The notes: generated by a model not told the origin, from the letters alone. 64,000 nt of DNA from Paenibacillus spongiae (GCF_024734895.1 NZ_CP091430.1:2064501-2128500); one strand, 5' to 3'; positions 9,169 to 17,368 are shown, numbered from the stretch's first letter. Numbers and translations are program-made.

Positions 9169-9900
9169 ATGAATGCAACGGAACGTTATTTATTTGATGT
9201 TCAAGGCTATCTCCTGGTAGAAGACGTACTCAGCCAAGAAGAACTGAAGCATCTGAACGAGGCCATTGACAAGAGGCAGGAAGCCGGCCAGCCGATTCAG
9301 AATTTTTTGATGTGGGAGGAGCCGGTTTTCAGAGCGCTGATCAATCATCCGAAGGCCAAGCCTTATCTGTCGATTATGCTGGGGAACCATTACCGCTTGG
9401 ATCATGAATATGCGATTATTCACAGGAAAGGGGATAAACCGCTTCATCTGCATGGGGGCAATACCCCGTACGATCCCGGACAATATTACCATGTTCAGAA
9501 CGGTACCCTATTCAGCGGTTTGACGGTTTACTCTTTTGCCCTGTCTGAAATCGGTCAGAATGACGGTGGATTTTGCTGCATTCCCGGCAGCCACAAAGCG
9601 AATTTTCGGGTTCCGGAAGCTTTTAAACACTATGAGGAGATTGGTCCGACGGTACATATTGCGCAGAAACCGGGGGATCTTTTGATATTTACGGAGGCGT
9701 TGACGCACGGTACCTTCGCGTGGCAGGGGGCGCATGAACGCCGGTCCTTGCTCTACAAATATTCGCCTCTCATGATCGCTTGGGCCAAATACACCCGAAC
9801 TCCCGAATTGCTCGCACTTATGACACCGGAACAAAAAGAGATATTGGATCCGACCTACCATCCGTATCTGCGTCAATCGTCGATTTACGATGAAGCGTAA
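9169..9900 (+). CDS. Phytanoyl-CoA dioxygenase (PhyH) family Fe(II)/2-oxoglutarate oxygenase, copy 1
   Basis: The ATG at 9169 follows GGGGAGG (9154-9160); the longer frame from 9085 has no such site. The product has 243 residues. The likely iron ligands are in LHLHGG (His93 or His95) and a distal His180 in LTHGTFAW, with a nearby Arg in ERRSLLYKY for 2-oxoglutarate. The PGSHK motif typical of PhyH proteins is present. Such enzymes hydroxylate or oxidise small molecules with O2 and 2-oxoglutarate. It is one of three PhyH genes in this window; each lies beside sugar genes, so the substrate may be a sugar derivative rather than a lipid. The usual HxD is replaced by HxH/G here, which makes the exact ligand set uncertain. 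Confidence 0.75.
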   Translation: MNATERYLFDVQGYLLVEDVLSQEELKHLNEAIDKRQEAGQPIQNFLMWEEPVFRALINHPKAKPYLSIMLGNHYRLDHEYAIIHRKGDKPLHLHGGNTPYDPGQYYHVQNGTLFSGLTVYSFALSEIGQNDGGFCCIPGSHKANFRVPEAFKHYEEIGPTVHIAQKPGDLLIFTEALTHGTFAWQGAHERRSLLYKYSPLMIAWAKYTRTPELLALMTPEQKEILDPTYHPYLRQSSIYDEA

Positions 9901-10010
9901 CCTGTCGCTCAGAATCACTTTGTCGTTGCCGATAGGCAAGTAAGATAAGTGATTGATGTCAGCAGTGAGATGTATTGAATATTAAATAACCCCCTTTGCC
10001 GGGGGCATGG

Positions 10011-10077
10011 TATAATATGGACAAGTACATACACGGCTTGCAAGGGCGGTCGGCTAATCTCCCGGAAGGGAGGTGAT
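10011..10077 (+). promoter_or_regulatory. Extended -10 promoter and near-perfect Shine-Dalgarno of the toxin gene
   Basis: TATAAT at 10011-10016 is preceded by TG one base upstream (TGGTATAAT), an extended -10 element; no good -35 is seen. About 50 bp downstream AAGGGAGGTGAT (10066-10077) is close to the full anti-16S complement, three bases before the ATG at 10081. The strong site suggests that translation must be controlled in another way, fitting the antisense RNA described below. Confidence 0.6.
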
Positions 10078-10080
10078 GCC

Positions 10081-10188
10081 ATGGAGGTTAAGGACGTCAT
10101 GACGCTCATGATCGACTTCGGCACGATGCTGATCGCGCTGATTTCGTTGATCGTGACCATTCTCGTACTTTCCACCAAAAAGAAATAG
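10081..10188 (+). CDS. Putative holin-like small membrane toxin (type I toxin-antitoxin)
   Basis: A 35-residue peptide with a short acidic start, the MTLMIDFGTMLIALISLIV membrane helix and a basic STKKK tail. This is the pattern of the Hol-Tox family of small hydrophobic toxins found widely in Bacillales (start, single helix, Lys-rich end). Such peptides insert in the membrane and depolarise it when over-expressed. The gene is too short for ordinary ORF calling. It has its own extended -10 promoter, a very strong ribosome binding site, a 3' terminator hairpin and a convergent antisense promoter, so it forms a complete type I module. Toxicity is inferred from the family. Confidence 0.75.
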   Translation: MEVKDVMTLMIDFGTMLIALISLIVTILVLSTKKK

Positions 10189-10301
10189 ACCGCCCTCCGA
10201 CTAAGGTAGCGGTCTATCCAATGCCTTGTTTCAAAAGCCGCCGCCCTTAAAAGCGGCATGTACCCGGGTCGTAGATGTTCCAGCATCTGCGGCCCTTTAT
10301 T
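10178..10301 (-). ncRNA. Candidate antisense antitoxin RNA overlapping the toxin mRNA 3' end
   Basis: A minus-strand promoter at 10308-10336 should start RNA near 10301. Reading leftwards, the RNA folds through the reverse of the toxin terminator and ends at a 9-bp perfect hairpin, ATAGACCGC (10185-10193) with GCGGTCTAT (10209-10217), followed on the minus strand by a T-rich run (TTTCTTTTTGG). The predicted size is about 120 nt, all complementary to the end of the toxin message. This matches the geometry of the txpA/RatA and bsrG/SR4 systems, where the antitoxin RNA pairs with the toxin mRNA 3' region. Confidence 0.65.
10266..10298 (+). terminator. Terminator of the toxin mRNA
   Basis: GGGTCGTAGATG (10266-10277) pairs with CATCTGCGGCCC (10284-10295) through ten Watson-Crick and two G-U pairs, followed by TTTATT. 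It lies about 80 bp after the toxin stop, so the mRNA carries a long 3' part for antisense pairing. Confidence 0.6.
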
Positions 10302-10307
10302 AGCTTA

Positions 10308-10336
10308 AGCATAACATACCCGTTTTAGACGTGCAA
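10308..10336 (-). promoter_or_regulatory. Minus-strand sigma-A promoter for the antisense RNA
   Basis: On the minus strand TTGCAC (10336-10331), a 17-bp spacer and TATGCT (10313-10308), with an extended TG just before the -10. This is among the best promoter matches in the window and points at the toxin gene's 3' end. Confidence 0.7.
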
Positions 10337-10375
10337 TGCGGAAGCCTGCGCATGCGAATGAGGGGAATATATTTA

Positions 10376-11113
10376 TTATTGGGGGGCTCTTTCATATATT
10401 CTAGACGTCATTTCGGCATTATGCTCATAACCAATTTGTTGAATCAGATTATTTAAGTGTTCAACATCTATATTTTCCAGCCGTTCATGCAAGGTAAGGA
10501 CATTGCTTGTTGTGTGCTTGGACATTTCCTGTACGGTATGATAGGGAACACGGAAGTAGTATGACTCTGCCTCGTTACCTCCGAAAAGACGGAGTGGTTG
10601 AATGCAGCCGATCATTTTTAGCATTTCTTTCGATTTCCATTTATCAAAGGGATTTTTAAATTTCATCATGACCTTTATTAATTTTTCATTGTTTAAGTCG
10701 GCATCCTCTTGATCCTTATTTCGCTGACGAATAATTAAATTCAGGTCGTGTTCAAGGACAACTTCCTCGTTTTGAATCCATTTTTCAGAAATAATCCGTT
10801 TGAAGTCCATTCTAACGCCTAAAATCTGCAGAATTTCAATCGTACAATTTGGACCAGTCCCGCTGTATCCGCATGCTGCGCCTTCGATCCAAACTTCTTG
10901 ATCGGAATCAAGGCATTCCAATATAAGTGAATAAGCTGTTTTTATTTCATTTCTCTGCCCATGGCTGATATAACAATTTGAAACATCTTTATATGGTTCG
11001 GGAATATTTTCGGAAAATACGGAAAACCGTTCAATATTGCCGATGTCTTCTAAATGTCGTATAACTTTTTCGACACATTCGAGCGATGCACCATCAATCC
11101 TCAATACAGACAT
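10376..11113 (-). CDS. Unrecognised 245-residue protein
   Basis: The ATG at 11113 is chosen because GGGAGGG lies seven bases ahead; the frame stays open to 11206 but has no ribosome site there. The product begins MSVLRIDGASLECVEKVI and is mixed alpha/beta, soluble, without signal peptide or membrane helix. A Gly/Ser-rich AACGYSGTGPNCTIEILQILG segment in the middle looks conserved but I cannot place it in a family. The coding DNA is clearly richer in A+T than its neighbours, which suggests recent transfer. It stands alone, between a toxin-antitoxin module and the duplicated oxidoreductase genes. No function is proposed. Confidence 0.6.
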   Translation of the reverse strand: MSVLRIDGASLECVEKVIRHLEDIGNIERFSVFSENIPEPYKDVSNCYISHGQRNEIKTAYSLILECLDSDQEVWIEGAACGYSGTGPNCTIEILQILGVRMDFKRIISEKWIQNEEVVLEHDLNLIIRQRNKDQEDADLNNEKLIKVMMKFKNPFDKWKSKEMLKMIGCIQPLRLFGGNEAESYYFRVPYHTVQEMSKHTTSNVLTLHERLENIDVEHLNNLIQQIGYEHNAEMTSRIYERAPQ

Positions 11114-11373
11114 GTTCATCCCTCCCGTAATCATACTTTCAATGAATATGACAATAGCTGCTAAATCATGCCCTTGTTCGTGAAGCTCAAATAAAAACCG
11201 CTCCAATCATTGTGATTGCAGCAGTGGAAAGCATCAGCGTTTATGCTCCTGAACAGCCCTGAGCGCAAATTTGTTTAACTAGACAGCAAGAATGAAGGAG
11301 AAGAAAGCGGCCATCCTTTGTACAATAAAGTCAGAAAGTGGATTATGAACGATTAGCGAAAGGGTGATCGAGT

Positions 11374-12633
11374 ATCTCAGACACGATACAGGAACGCAAA
11401 ATTCGAGTAGGCGTTGTCGGCGTAGGCCGCGGATCATCATTCTACGGGGGAGCGCAAGCCGTTGGCATGGAGCTTGTCGCGATCTGCGATGTCTGGGAAG
11501 AGAGGCTTCAGCAGCTGGGTCAAGAGTTCGGCGTAACCACCTATGCGGACTATGATCAATTCCTTCGGCATGATATGGATGCGGTCATTCTGGCGAACTT
11601 CTTCCATGAGCATGCGCCGTTCGCGATCCGCGCACTGGAAGCCGGCAAGCACGTGATGAGTGAAACCAGCGCCTGCAAAACGTTAAAAGAAGGCGTTGCG
11701 CTGGCCCGCGCCGTCGAGAAGAGCGGAAAGATTTACATGATGGCCGAGAATTATCCGTACTTTGTGTACAACCAGGAAATGCGCCGCTTGTATCAGGAAG
11801 GGCATGTAGGGGAGCTGCAGTTCGGCGAGGGCGAATATATTCATCCGTGCTCGGCCGAAGAGATGGCCGTGCTCGGTCCGGGCCTTGCTCATTGGCGCAA
11901 TCACCGGGCGGCGACGTATTACTGCACGCATGCTCTTGCACCTATTATGTTTATTACCGATCGGCGTCCGACAAGCGTGAATGCACTCTGTATTCCATTC
12001 ATGGAAAGCGATACGCAGAAATTGCTCGTTCGCCATAATGATTCGGCGGCGACGATTATGCTGCGCATGGACAATGAAGCGGTCGTCACGTTGAACGGCG
12101 TCACGCTTCGAGGACACGGCAATTGGTACCGCATTCACGGTACGCGCGGCCAGATGGAAAACATGCGCACGGGCGATCCGAATCGTGTCCGTCTGCGGCA
12201 CGAGCCTTATGATCTGGTGGAAGGGGAAGAGCTTGAGAAAATCTACCTGCCGGAATTTCCCGTTCATCCCGATTTGGCGCAGCAAGCCGGCCATGGCGGC
12301 GGCGACTTCTTTACGAACTATTATTTTGCCGAAGCGATTCGCAAGAACGAGCAGCCGTACCTGGATGTGTATCGCGCGCTGGATATGACGATTGTCGGTA
12401 TTCAAGCTTACCGTTCGGCGCTGGCGAACGGCGCTCCGTTCGAAATTCCGGATTTTCGCGACGAATCGGTGCGCATGAAGTATGAGAACGACGACTGGTC
12501 GCCGTTCTTCGAGGATCGCAGGCCGGGACAGCCGTTCCCGAGCTACCAAGGCGAGAAGAAGCCTTCGGAAGAAGCGGTCGCTTATGCGCGATCGGTATGG
12601 AAAAGAATCGGCAGAGAGGATGTGCTCAAATGA
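11374..12633 (+). CDS. Gfo/Idh/MocA family oxidoreductase, first tandem copy, with a non-canonical start
   Basis: Alignment by eye with the next gene shows that the protein must begin before KIRVGVVGVGRGSSFYGG, which holds the NAD-binding glycines. No ATG, GTG or TTG exists in frame between the stop at 11365-11367 and that motif; the first ordinary start, ATG 11467, would remove it. The sequence AAAGGGTGAT (11359-11368) lies five bases before ATC (11374), then TCAGACACG, giving (M)SDTIQERK; the sister protein starts MSGNKQ. So ATC at 11374 is the best start, perhaps an ATG changed by one base. Product 419 residues, with the family's MTE/MSE-type active segment replaced by HVMSETSACK. The gene overlaps the next by four bases. 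Confidence 0.7.
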   Translation: MSDTIQERKIRVGVVGVGRGSSFYGGAQAVGMELVAICDVWEERLQQLGQEFGVTTYADYDQFLRHDMDAVILANFFHEHAPFAIRALEAGKHVMSETSACKTLKEGVALARAVEKSGKIYMMAENYPYFVYNQEMRRLYQEGHVGELQFGEGEYIHPCSAEEMAVLGPGLAHWRNHRAATYYCTHALAPIMFITDRRPTSVNALCIPFMESDTQKLLVRHNDSAATIMLRMDNEAVVTLNGVTLRGHGNWYRIHGTRGQMENMRTGDPNRVRLRHEPYDLVEGEELEKIYLPEFPVHPDLAQQAGHGGGDFFTNYYFAEAIRKNEQPYLDVYRALDMTIVGIQAYRSALANGAPFEIPDFRDESVRMKYENDDWSPFFEDRRPGQPFPSYQGEKKPSEEAVAYARSVWKRIGREDVLK

Positions 12634-13877
12634 GCGGAAATAAGCAAATTCGTGTAGGCGTTGTCGGCGTGGGCCGTGGCGCATCTTTTTACGGAGGGGC
12701 TAAAGCGGCAGGAATGGAGCTTGTCGCCATATGCGACGTATGGGAGGAACGGCTCCTGCAGCTCGGCGGCGAGCTGGGGGTCGCGACTTATACGGATTAC
12801 GGCCGCTTCCTGGAGCATGATATGGATGCCGTCATTCTGGCGAACTATTTTCATCAGCATGCCCCGTTCGCCATTCGCGCACTTGAAGCCGGCAAGCATG
12901 TCATGACCGAGGTCAGCGCCTGCAAGACGCTTGGCGAAGCGGTCGCTTTGGCTCGTGCGGTCGAGAAGAGCGGCAAGATCTATATGATCGCCGAGAATTA
13001 TCCTTATTTTGTATATAATCAAGAGATGCGCCGCCTGTATCGGGAGGGTGCCGTCGGCGAGCTGCAGTTCGGCGAAGGGGAATATATTCACCCGTTCTCA
13101 TCGCAGGAACAAAACTCAATTAGCCCGGGACTGGATCATTGGCGGAACCATATCCCCGCGACCTATTATTGCACGCATGCTCTAGCGCCGATCATGTTTA
13201 TTACGGATCGCCGCCCAGTAAGCGTGAATGCTTTATGTATTCCGCAGTCGCCCGCGGATAAAGAGCGGCTGCACGCCCGTGTAACGGATCAGGCTTCCAC
13301 CATTATGTGCCGCATGGACAATGAGGCGGTCGTTACGTTGAACGGCGTCGTACTGCGCGGACACGGCAATTGGTACCGGATTCACGGCACGCGCGGGCAG
13401 ATGGAGAATATGCGTACGGGCGACGCTAATCGTGTGCGGCTGCGCCATGAACCGTACGACCTGCTTGAAGGAGAGGAAGCGGAGACGATCTATTTGCCGG
13501 AGTTCCCGATTAGCCCCGAATTGGCTCAGCAAGCCGGCCATGGCGGCGGCGATTTCTTTACGAATTATCATTTTGCCGAAGCGATCCGCACTAATGAGCA
13601 GCCGTTTCTGGACGTATACCGCGCAATTGATATGACAATTACAGGCATTCAGGCATACCGTTCCGCGCTTGCGAACGGAGCCCCGTTCGAAGTGCCGGAT
13701 ATGCGAGATGAAGCCGTACGGGTACAATATGAGAACGACCACTGGTCGCCGTTCTACGAAGATCGCGGTCCAGGACAGCCGCTCCCGGCTACGAAGGGCC
13801 CTGTGACCCTCACAGAAGAAGCGATTGCTTACGCCCGCCGCGTGTGGGCGGAGATAGGACGGAGCGATGTGCTTTAG
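12630..13877 (+). CDS. Gfo/Idh/MocA family oxidoreductase, second tandem copy
   Basis: The ATG at 12630 overlaps the stop of the first copy (ATGA) and follows AGAGAGGA. The 415-residue product is highly similar to the gene before it along its whole length: GVVGVGRGASFYGG at the N-terminus, HVMTEVSACKT near residue 90, AENYPYFVYNQEMRRLY, GEGEYIHP and GNWYRIHGTRGQMENMRTG. The differences are concentrated in the segment around SQEQNSISPGLDHW and PQSPADKERLHARV. The pair arose by tandem duplication and is translationally coupled. Two related dehydrogenases could act on two epimers, or form a hetero-oligomer; neither is proven. A terminator follows. Confidence 0.85.
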   Translation: MSGNKQIRVGVVGVGRGASFYGGAKAAGMELVAICDVWEERLLQLGGELGVATYTDYGRFLEHDMDAVILANYFHQHAPFAIRALEAGKHVMTEVSACKTLGEAVALARAVEKSGKIYMIAENYPYFVYNQEMRRLYREGAVGELQFGEGEYIHPFSSQEQNSISPGLDHWRNHIPATYYCTHALAPIMFITDRRPVSVNALCIPQSPADKERLHARVTDQASTIMCRMDNEAVVTLNGVVLRGHGNWYRIHGTRGQMENMRTGDANRVRLRHEPYDLLEGEEAETIYLPEFPISPELAQQAGHGGGDFFTNYHFAEAIRTNEQPFLDVYRAIDMTITGIQAYRSALANGAPFEVPDMRDEAVRVQYENDHWSPFYEDRGPGQPLPATKGPVTLTEEAIAYARRVWAEIGRSDVL

Positions 13878-13914
13878 CGGCTAGCGGGAACGGCCCCGAA
13901 TGCCAACGAAAACA

Positions 13915-13950
13915 GGCAGCATACCGAATGATATCCTACGGTGTGCTGCC
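13915..13950. terminator. Bidirectional terminator between convergent genes
   Basis: GGCAGCATACC (13915-13925) pairs with GGTGTGCTGCC (13940-13950). A T-rich run follows on each strand (ATTCTTTGTT on plus, TGTTTTCG on minus). It separates the oxidoreductase pair from the AraC gene that converges on it. Confidence 0.65.
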
Positions 13951-13992
13951 ATTCTTTGTTCATAGGCTAGTTGAGCTCGGAGAGGCGGCTCC

Positions 13993-14898
13993 TCAGACGC
14001 CGATCCGGTTCAGCGCGGAGAGACGTGCGCGCTCTCTTGCTTCCGAAGGGTTAATTCCCTTCATTCGCCGGTACATCTCGGAGAAATAATTCAAGCTGTT
14101 GAAGCCGGATTCAAACGCGATATCGATCACCCGTTTATCCGTGGTAGCGAGCAGGGTTTCCGCCTTGGCGATGCGCAGCCGGTTGAGGTATTCCACCGGG
14201 GTGCAGCCTGTCACCGACTTGAAATAGCGGCAAAAATAATACAAGCTCATATTGGACAAATCGGCCAGGTTCTTGACGGGAATGCTTTCCTGATAATGGC
14301 TTGCCATGTAGTTGAGAGCCAGCTTAAGCCTGTTCATCTGGTTCGTCTTATTGAGCCGGTTCTTATCCGGCGCGATCATCTGGTCATGCTCGATCAGGCT
14401 GGCCACGATCAGGGTCAAGAGCCCCTTCGCGTACAGCTCGTAACCGTTGCCCTTCATCTCGTATTTGCCGTACAGCTGCCGGATCCATTGCTGGATGTCC
14501 GGGTATATGGCACTATCCTTGTCAATCACATCGGGCAGCAGCAGCTGGCGCTCCAGCATACGGTTAAAGTATTTATGATTGCATATGTCCAGACCGGTGC
14601 CGAGGCACATCTTCAGATCAAATACGATGGCTTGGAAACGGCAGGTTTCGGCGAAGGTGGCGCCATGAATCTTATCGCTGTTTACGAACAGGTAGTCGTC
14701 CGCTTCAAGAAAGTATTTGTCATCATCGACTGTAAAGGTTGCCGACCCGCTCAAGATATAAATGATTTCCAGGCTCTCATGCCAATGGGGTTCGAACAAT
14801 TCTCCCGCACGGCGCTCGGCTAAATAAACCTGAAGCGGGAAGGAAGCGTCGCCATGCATCTTCTTCTCTTCCAGCAGCTCCTTGTTCACCGGAATCAA
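13993..14898 (-). CDS. AraC family transcriptional regulator
   Basis: A 301-residue protein. Residues about 20-100 form a cupin-like sensor (FEPHWHESLEIIYILSG, then FLEADDYLFVNSDKIHG). Residues about 200-298 hold the two helix-turn-helix units of the AraC class (NLADLSNMSLYYFCRYFK and VIDIAFESGFNSLNYFSEMYR). It would bind a sugar or related ligand and control nearby catabolic genes. It is transcribed towards the oxidoreductase pair and away from the exporter remnant at 15000. The start at 14898 lacks a striking ribosome site but gives a full-length sensor domain. Confidence 0.85.
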   Translation of the reverse strand: MIPVNKELLEEKKMHGDASFPLQVYLAERRAGELFEPHWHESLEIIYILSGSATFTVDDDKYFLEADDYLFVNSDKIHGATFAETCRFQAIVFDLKMCLGTGLDICNHKYFNRMLERQLLLPDVIDKDSAIYPDIQQWIRQLYGKYEMKGNGYELYAKGLLTLIVASLIEHDQMIAPDKNRLNKTNQMNRLKLALNYMASHYQESIPVKNLADLSNMSLYYFCRYFKSVTGCTPVEYLNRLRIAKAETLLATTDKRVIDIAFESGFNSLNYFSEMYRRMKGINPSEARERARLSALNRIGV

Positions 14899-14983
14899 CC
14901 CTCTTCATTCCAATATTTCATACACGCTTTCACTATAGCAGATGTAGAAAAGGTTGCCTATCCCCTGTTAATTGTCATTCTAG

Positions 14984-15349
14984 TATACCGCGGCATATAG
15001 CAAATGTTTGGAGCAGCACCGCAGCGCGGCGGCGGGCTATCGGACGTTCTTCGAAGCGAAGCGGAAGCAGTATGATTTGCTCGAGCGAATGCTGCCGTCC
15101 GTCTCTCAGATGAATGTAAGAATTGATCAGGGGATCCGGCTCGCGGATTTTATCGAAGAGCTGGCCGAATACATGAGAGACGCACGCCAGCAGACTGCGG
15201 AAGCGCATGTCTCACTATACGGCCGTCTGCGCGTGATCCGGGATTATCACAAGCGTCTGCCGCTGCCGGAATCCAGATCCGAATTCGAGCATCGGGCCAA
15301 TCTGTTCACCGTCGCCAATGAGCTGGAACGGCTGTTCAATACGATTTGA
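14984..15349 (+). pseudogene. C-terminal remnant of an aromatic acid exporter (ArAE/FUSC) family protein
   Basis: The frame from 14984 (first possible start TTG 15008, no ribosome site) encodes about 113 residues that match the soluble C-terminal domain of aromatic-acid-exporter family proteins: QYDLLERMLPSVSQM, then QGIRLADFIEELAEYM, and the closing LPLPESRSEFEHRANLF. Whole proteins of this family have about 330 residues with several membrane helices at the N-terminus; none is present here, and the preceding DNA leads directly into the AraC promoter region. It is best read as a truncated gene, although expression of a free C-terminal domain cannot be excluded. Confidence 0.55.
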
Positions 15350-15365
15350 GGACAACGGAGCATAA

Positions 15366-15417
15366 ACAAGGGGCCATCCCTCTGTCACCTTCGATGACGG
15401 TCGGGACGGCCCCTTGT
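15366..15417. terminator. Strong bidirectional hairpin
   Basis: ACAAGGGGCC (15366-15375) and GGCCCCTTGT (15408-15417) pair perfectly, and the interior (TCCC...GGGA, GTCA...TGAC) adds further pairs. It sits exactly between the convergent exporter remnant and the GH43-like gene. Confidence 0.65.
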
Positions 15418-15419
15418 CG

Positions 15420-16406
15420 TTATTTCGGCGGCGTAAGCGGCAGGTCCAGCCAGGCAAGGCCGATATTTCGGCGCATGTGGCTCTTGCTGTCTCCGCCTGG
15501 CGCGTCGTACACCATGGCTAGCCGATCGCCGACCGGGACGACCGTCGGCAGTCCGATGCACTGCTTGGACCATCCGCAGTTGCGCCCGTCGAGAACAACG
15601 GCTTTGTTCTCGGAGGTCCAGCGTTTCGGATCGCGCGACCAGTAGACCCATATCGCATCCGTATATTCGCCGCCGGCTTCGTCGATTCCGATGTGGTTCG
15701 TGAACAGAAACCAGGTGTCGTTCTCTTTCTCATAGTAGACCGAGCTATTCTCGATTTGTTCCGTAAGAGGGACAATCGGCTCCGGATCGACTGTCCAGGA
15801 ACCATTCAAATCCTCTGTTCGGGCAACGCCGATCGTCCGCGTCACCAACCCCTCGTCCGATTTCGCCGCGCTGAAAAATTGCATGTATTCGCCGCCATGG
15901 GCAATGATATGGCCGGGACTGGCAGTGTCGGAATAATACGTACCCGGCACGGTACGGAAGGGGATGATCTCCGGCTGCTTCACCCAAGGTCCGCTTAAGG
16001 TAGGAGCGATCGCTTTCATGGTATAGTAAGGCATCATTGGAATCCGGTCCGGAAGCGGCGTCGCTTCTCTTGATCCGACATAATACATATGCCAGACGTC
16101 GCCGTCCCGGTAGAACCACGGCGAAGTGGCCGTGCCTTCGTCCAAGTCTCCGGAACCGCCGAAATCCAGCACCGGACCGAGCCTCTCCCAATGGATCAGA
16201 TCCGTACTTACCGCAAGGCAGGCGAGCCACCCGTCCGGTCCGCATCCGTCGTAGAACAGATGATAGACTCCGTTCTCCTCGAAAAGTATGGCTTCCCGCA
16301 TGCCATTGCGGTCGCACTGCCCCGGACCCTCGCCGTGCTTGAGGATCATTCCTTGATCGCGCGCCTCCATGCGGAGAGCTGCGACCGGTCTGTTGTCGAT
16401 ATACAT
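15420..16406 (-). CDS. GH43-like five-bladed beta-propeller glycosidase or phosphorylase
   Basis: The ATG at 16406 is preferred over 16427 because AAGGAGG lies at a workable distance upstream of it; the earlier ATG overlaps that site. The 328-residue product repeats short YHLFYDGCG / WHMYYVGS / WFLFTNHIG blocks, each beginning with aromatic strands, as in beta-propeller families GH43, GH32 and GH130. A conserved acidic FGGSGDLDEGTATSPW segment near residue 90 is probably at the active centre. No signal peptide, so the substrate is likely an imported oligosaccharide. It follows a PhyH gene by a few bases and is probably co-transcribed with it. Which family it belongs to cannot be decided by eye. 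Confidence 0.65.
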   Translation of the reverse strand: MYIDNRPVAALRMEARDQGMILKHGEGPGQCDRNGMREAILFEENGVYHLFYDGCGPDGWLACLAVSTDLIHWERLGPVLDFGGSGDLDEGTATSPWFYRDGDVWHMYYVGSREATPLPDRIPMMPYYTMKAIAPTLSGPWVKQPEIIPFRTVPGTYYSDTASPGHIIAHGGEYMQFFSAAKSDEGLVTRTIGVARTEDLNGSWTVDPEPIVPLTEQIENSSVYYEKENDTWFLFTNHIGIDEAGGEYTDAIWVYWSRDPKRWTSENKAVVLDGRNCGWSKQCIGLPTVVPVGDRLAMVYDAPGGDSKSHMRRNIGLAWLDLPLTPPK

Positions 16407-16431
16407 GGCTTGCATTTCCTCCTTCATGCTG

Positions 16432-17202
16432 TTACCCGTAGGGCCCTCTGCGGTGCATGCCCAGTAACCGGCTCATTCGGGGATGATCCTTCCATCGATC
16501 GACGATCTCCTGCGGCATCTTATAATTGATAAACGGATAGAATCGCTGCGAAATCCATCGTTTCCCATACATAACCTGCTGCACGATCCGGTTCTCGTCG
16601 CTTTCGTTGCGTGCGCCGCGGTGCCAGGTCTGGCCCGAGAAGATCAGGCAATCGCCCTTCTTGGCTACGATAGTTACCGGACCTTGTCCCTTGTAAAGCG
16701 GCGGGTTGTGCGTCGGATCGGGCTCCCGGCCGCTGCGGTGACTGCCGGGGATGAGCTGTGTCGGTCCCATCGACTCCGTCACATCGACCAGGTAATAGAT
16801 GCAGGTAACCAGAAAGGTAGGCAGCTGAATGCGCGGATCGAATTCGACTCCCTCCGGAAGCGGAAAGAACAGCTCCTCGTCCACATGCCATTGGTCGATT
16901 CCTTCATTTCGCGGCGTGCGCAGGGCGTTCATCGCGAACATATGGCAGCCCCGGCCCAGCAGCGCCTCCGCAAAATCAACGACGCCGGGCTGCATGATCA
17001 GGCGCTGGAACCGTTCTCCCTTCTCGAACATAAGCGTCCGGATCGTCGGTCCGTAGCCGTCTTCCGGGCCCTGGAAGGCTTCGAGTACGCCTTCCTTCAG
17101 CGCATCCGCCTCCTCCGTCTGTAAGGCGCCTCTTATTACGGTGAATCCTTGCTTGTTGAATTCATCCAAATGCTCTTGTATCGGCCGCATCGGCTTCGCC
17201 AC
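16432..17202 (-). CDS. Phytanoyl-CoA dioxygenase (PhyH) family oxygenase, copy 2
   Basis: A 256-residue protein with the classic facial triad: His106 and Asp108 in QWHVDEE, and His194 in QTWHRGARN, followed by Arg at about 205 (ENRIVQQV) for 2-oxoglutarate. PGSHRSG is the expected family motif. The enzyme should couple oxidation of 2-oxoglutarate to hydroxylation of a small molecule. It leads a two-gene minus-strand unit with the beta-propeller glycosidase gene. A divergent AraC gene starts 166 bp away and is the obvious candidate regulator. Confidence 0.85.
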   Translation of the reverse strand: MAKPMRPIQEHLDEFNKQGFTVIRGALQTEEADALKEGVLEAFQGPEDGYGPTIRTLMFEKGERFQRLIMQPGVVDFAEALLGRGCHMFAMNALRTPRNEGIDQWHVDEELFFPLPEGVEFDPRIQLPTFLVTCIYYLVDVTESMGPTQLIPGSHRSGREPDPTHNPPLYKGQGPVTIVAKKGDCLIFSGQTWHRGARNESDENRIVQQVMYGKRWISQRFYPFINYKMPQEIVDRWKDHPRMSRLLGMHRRGPYG

Positions 17203-17368
17203 TCCTTGTGATTAGACATCGAATACTTTCCTATAAGGTAGCAGATTGACGTCTTGGATGATTGGGGAATATGCCAAGCCGATTGGATAATCCGCCGACA
17301 TAAGAGGAAGGAGACCGGAGGGCTGCGGGAGAATATGTTGTTGTTGGGCAAAGGAGGGAGAACTGCAA

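Noticed and set aside
13844..14089. 81-codon ORF across the end of the second oxidoreductase and the AraC gene
   Set aside because: It crosses a bidirectional terminator and overlaps two well-supported genes.
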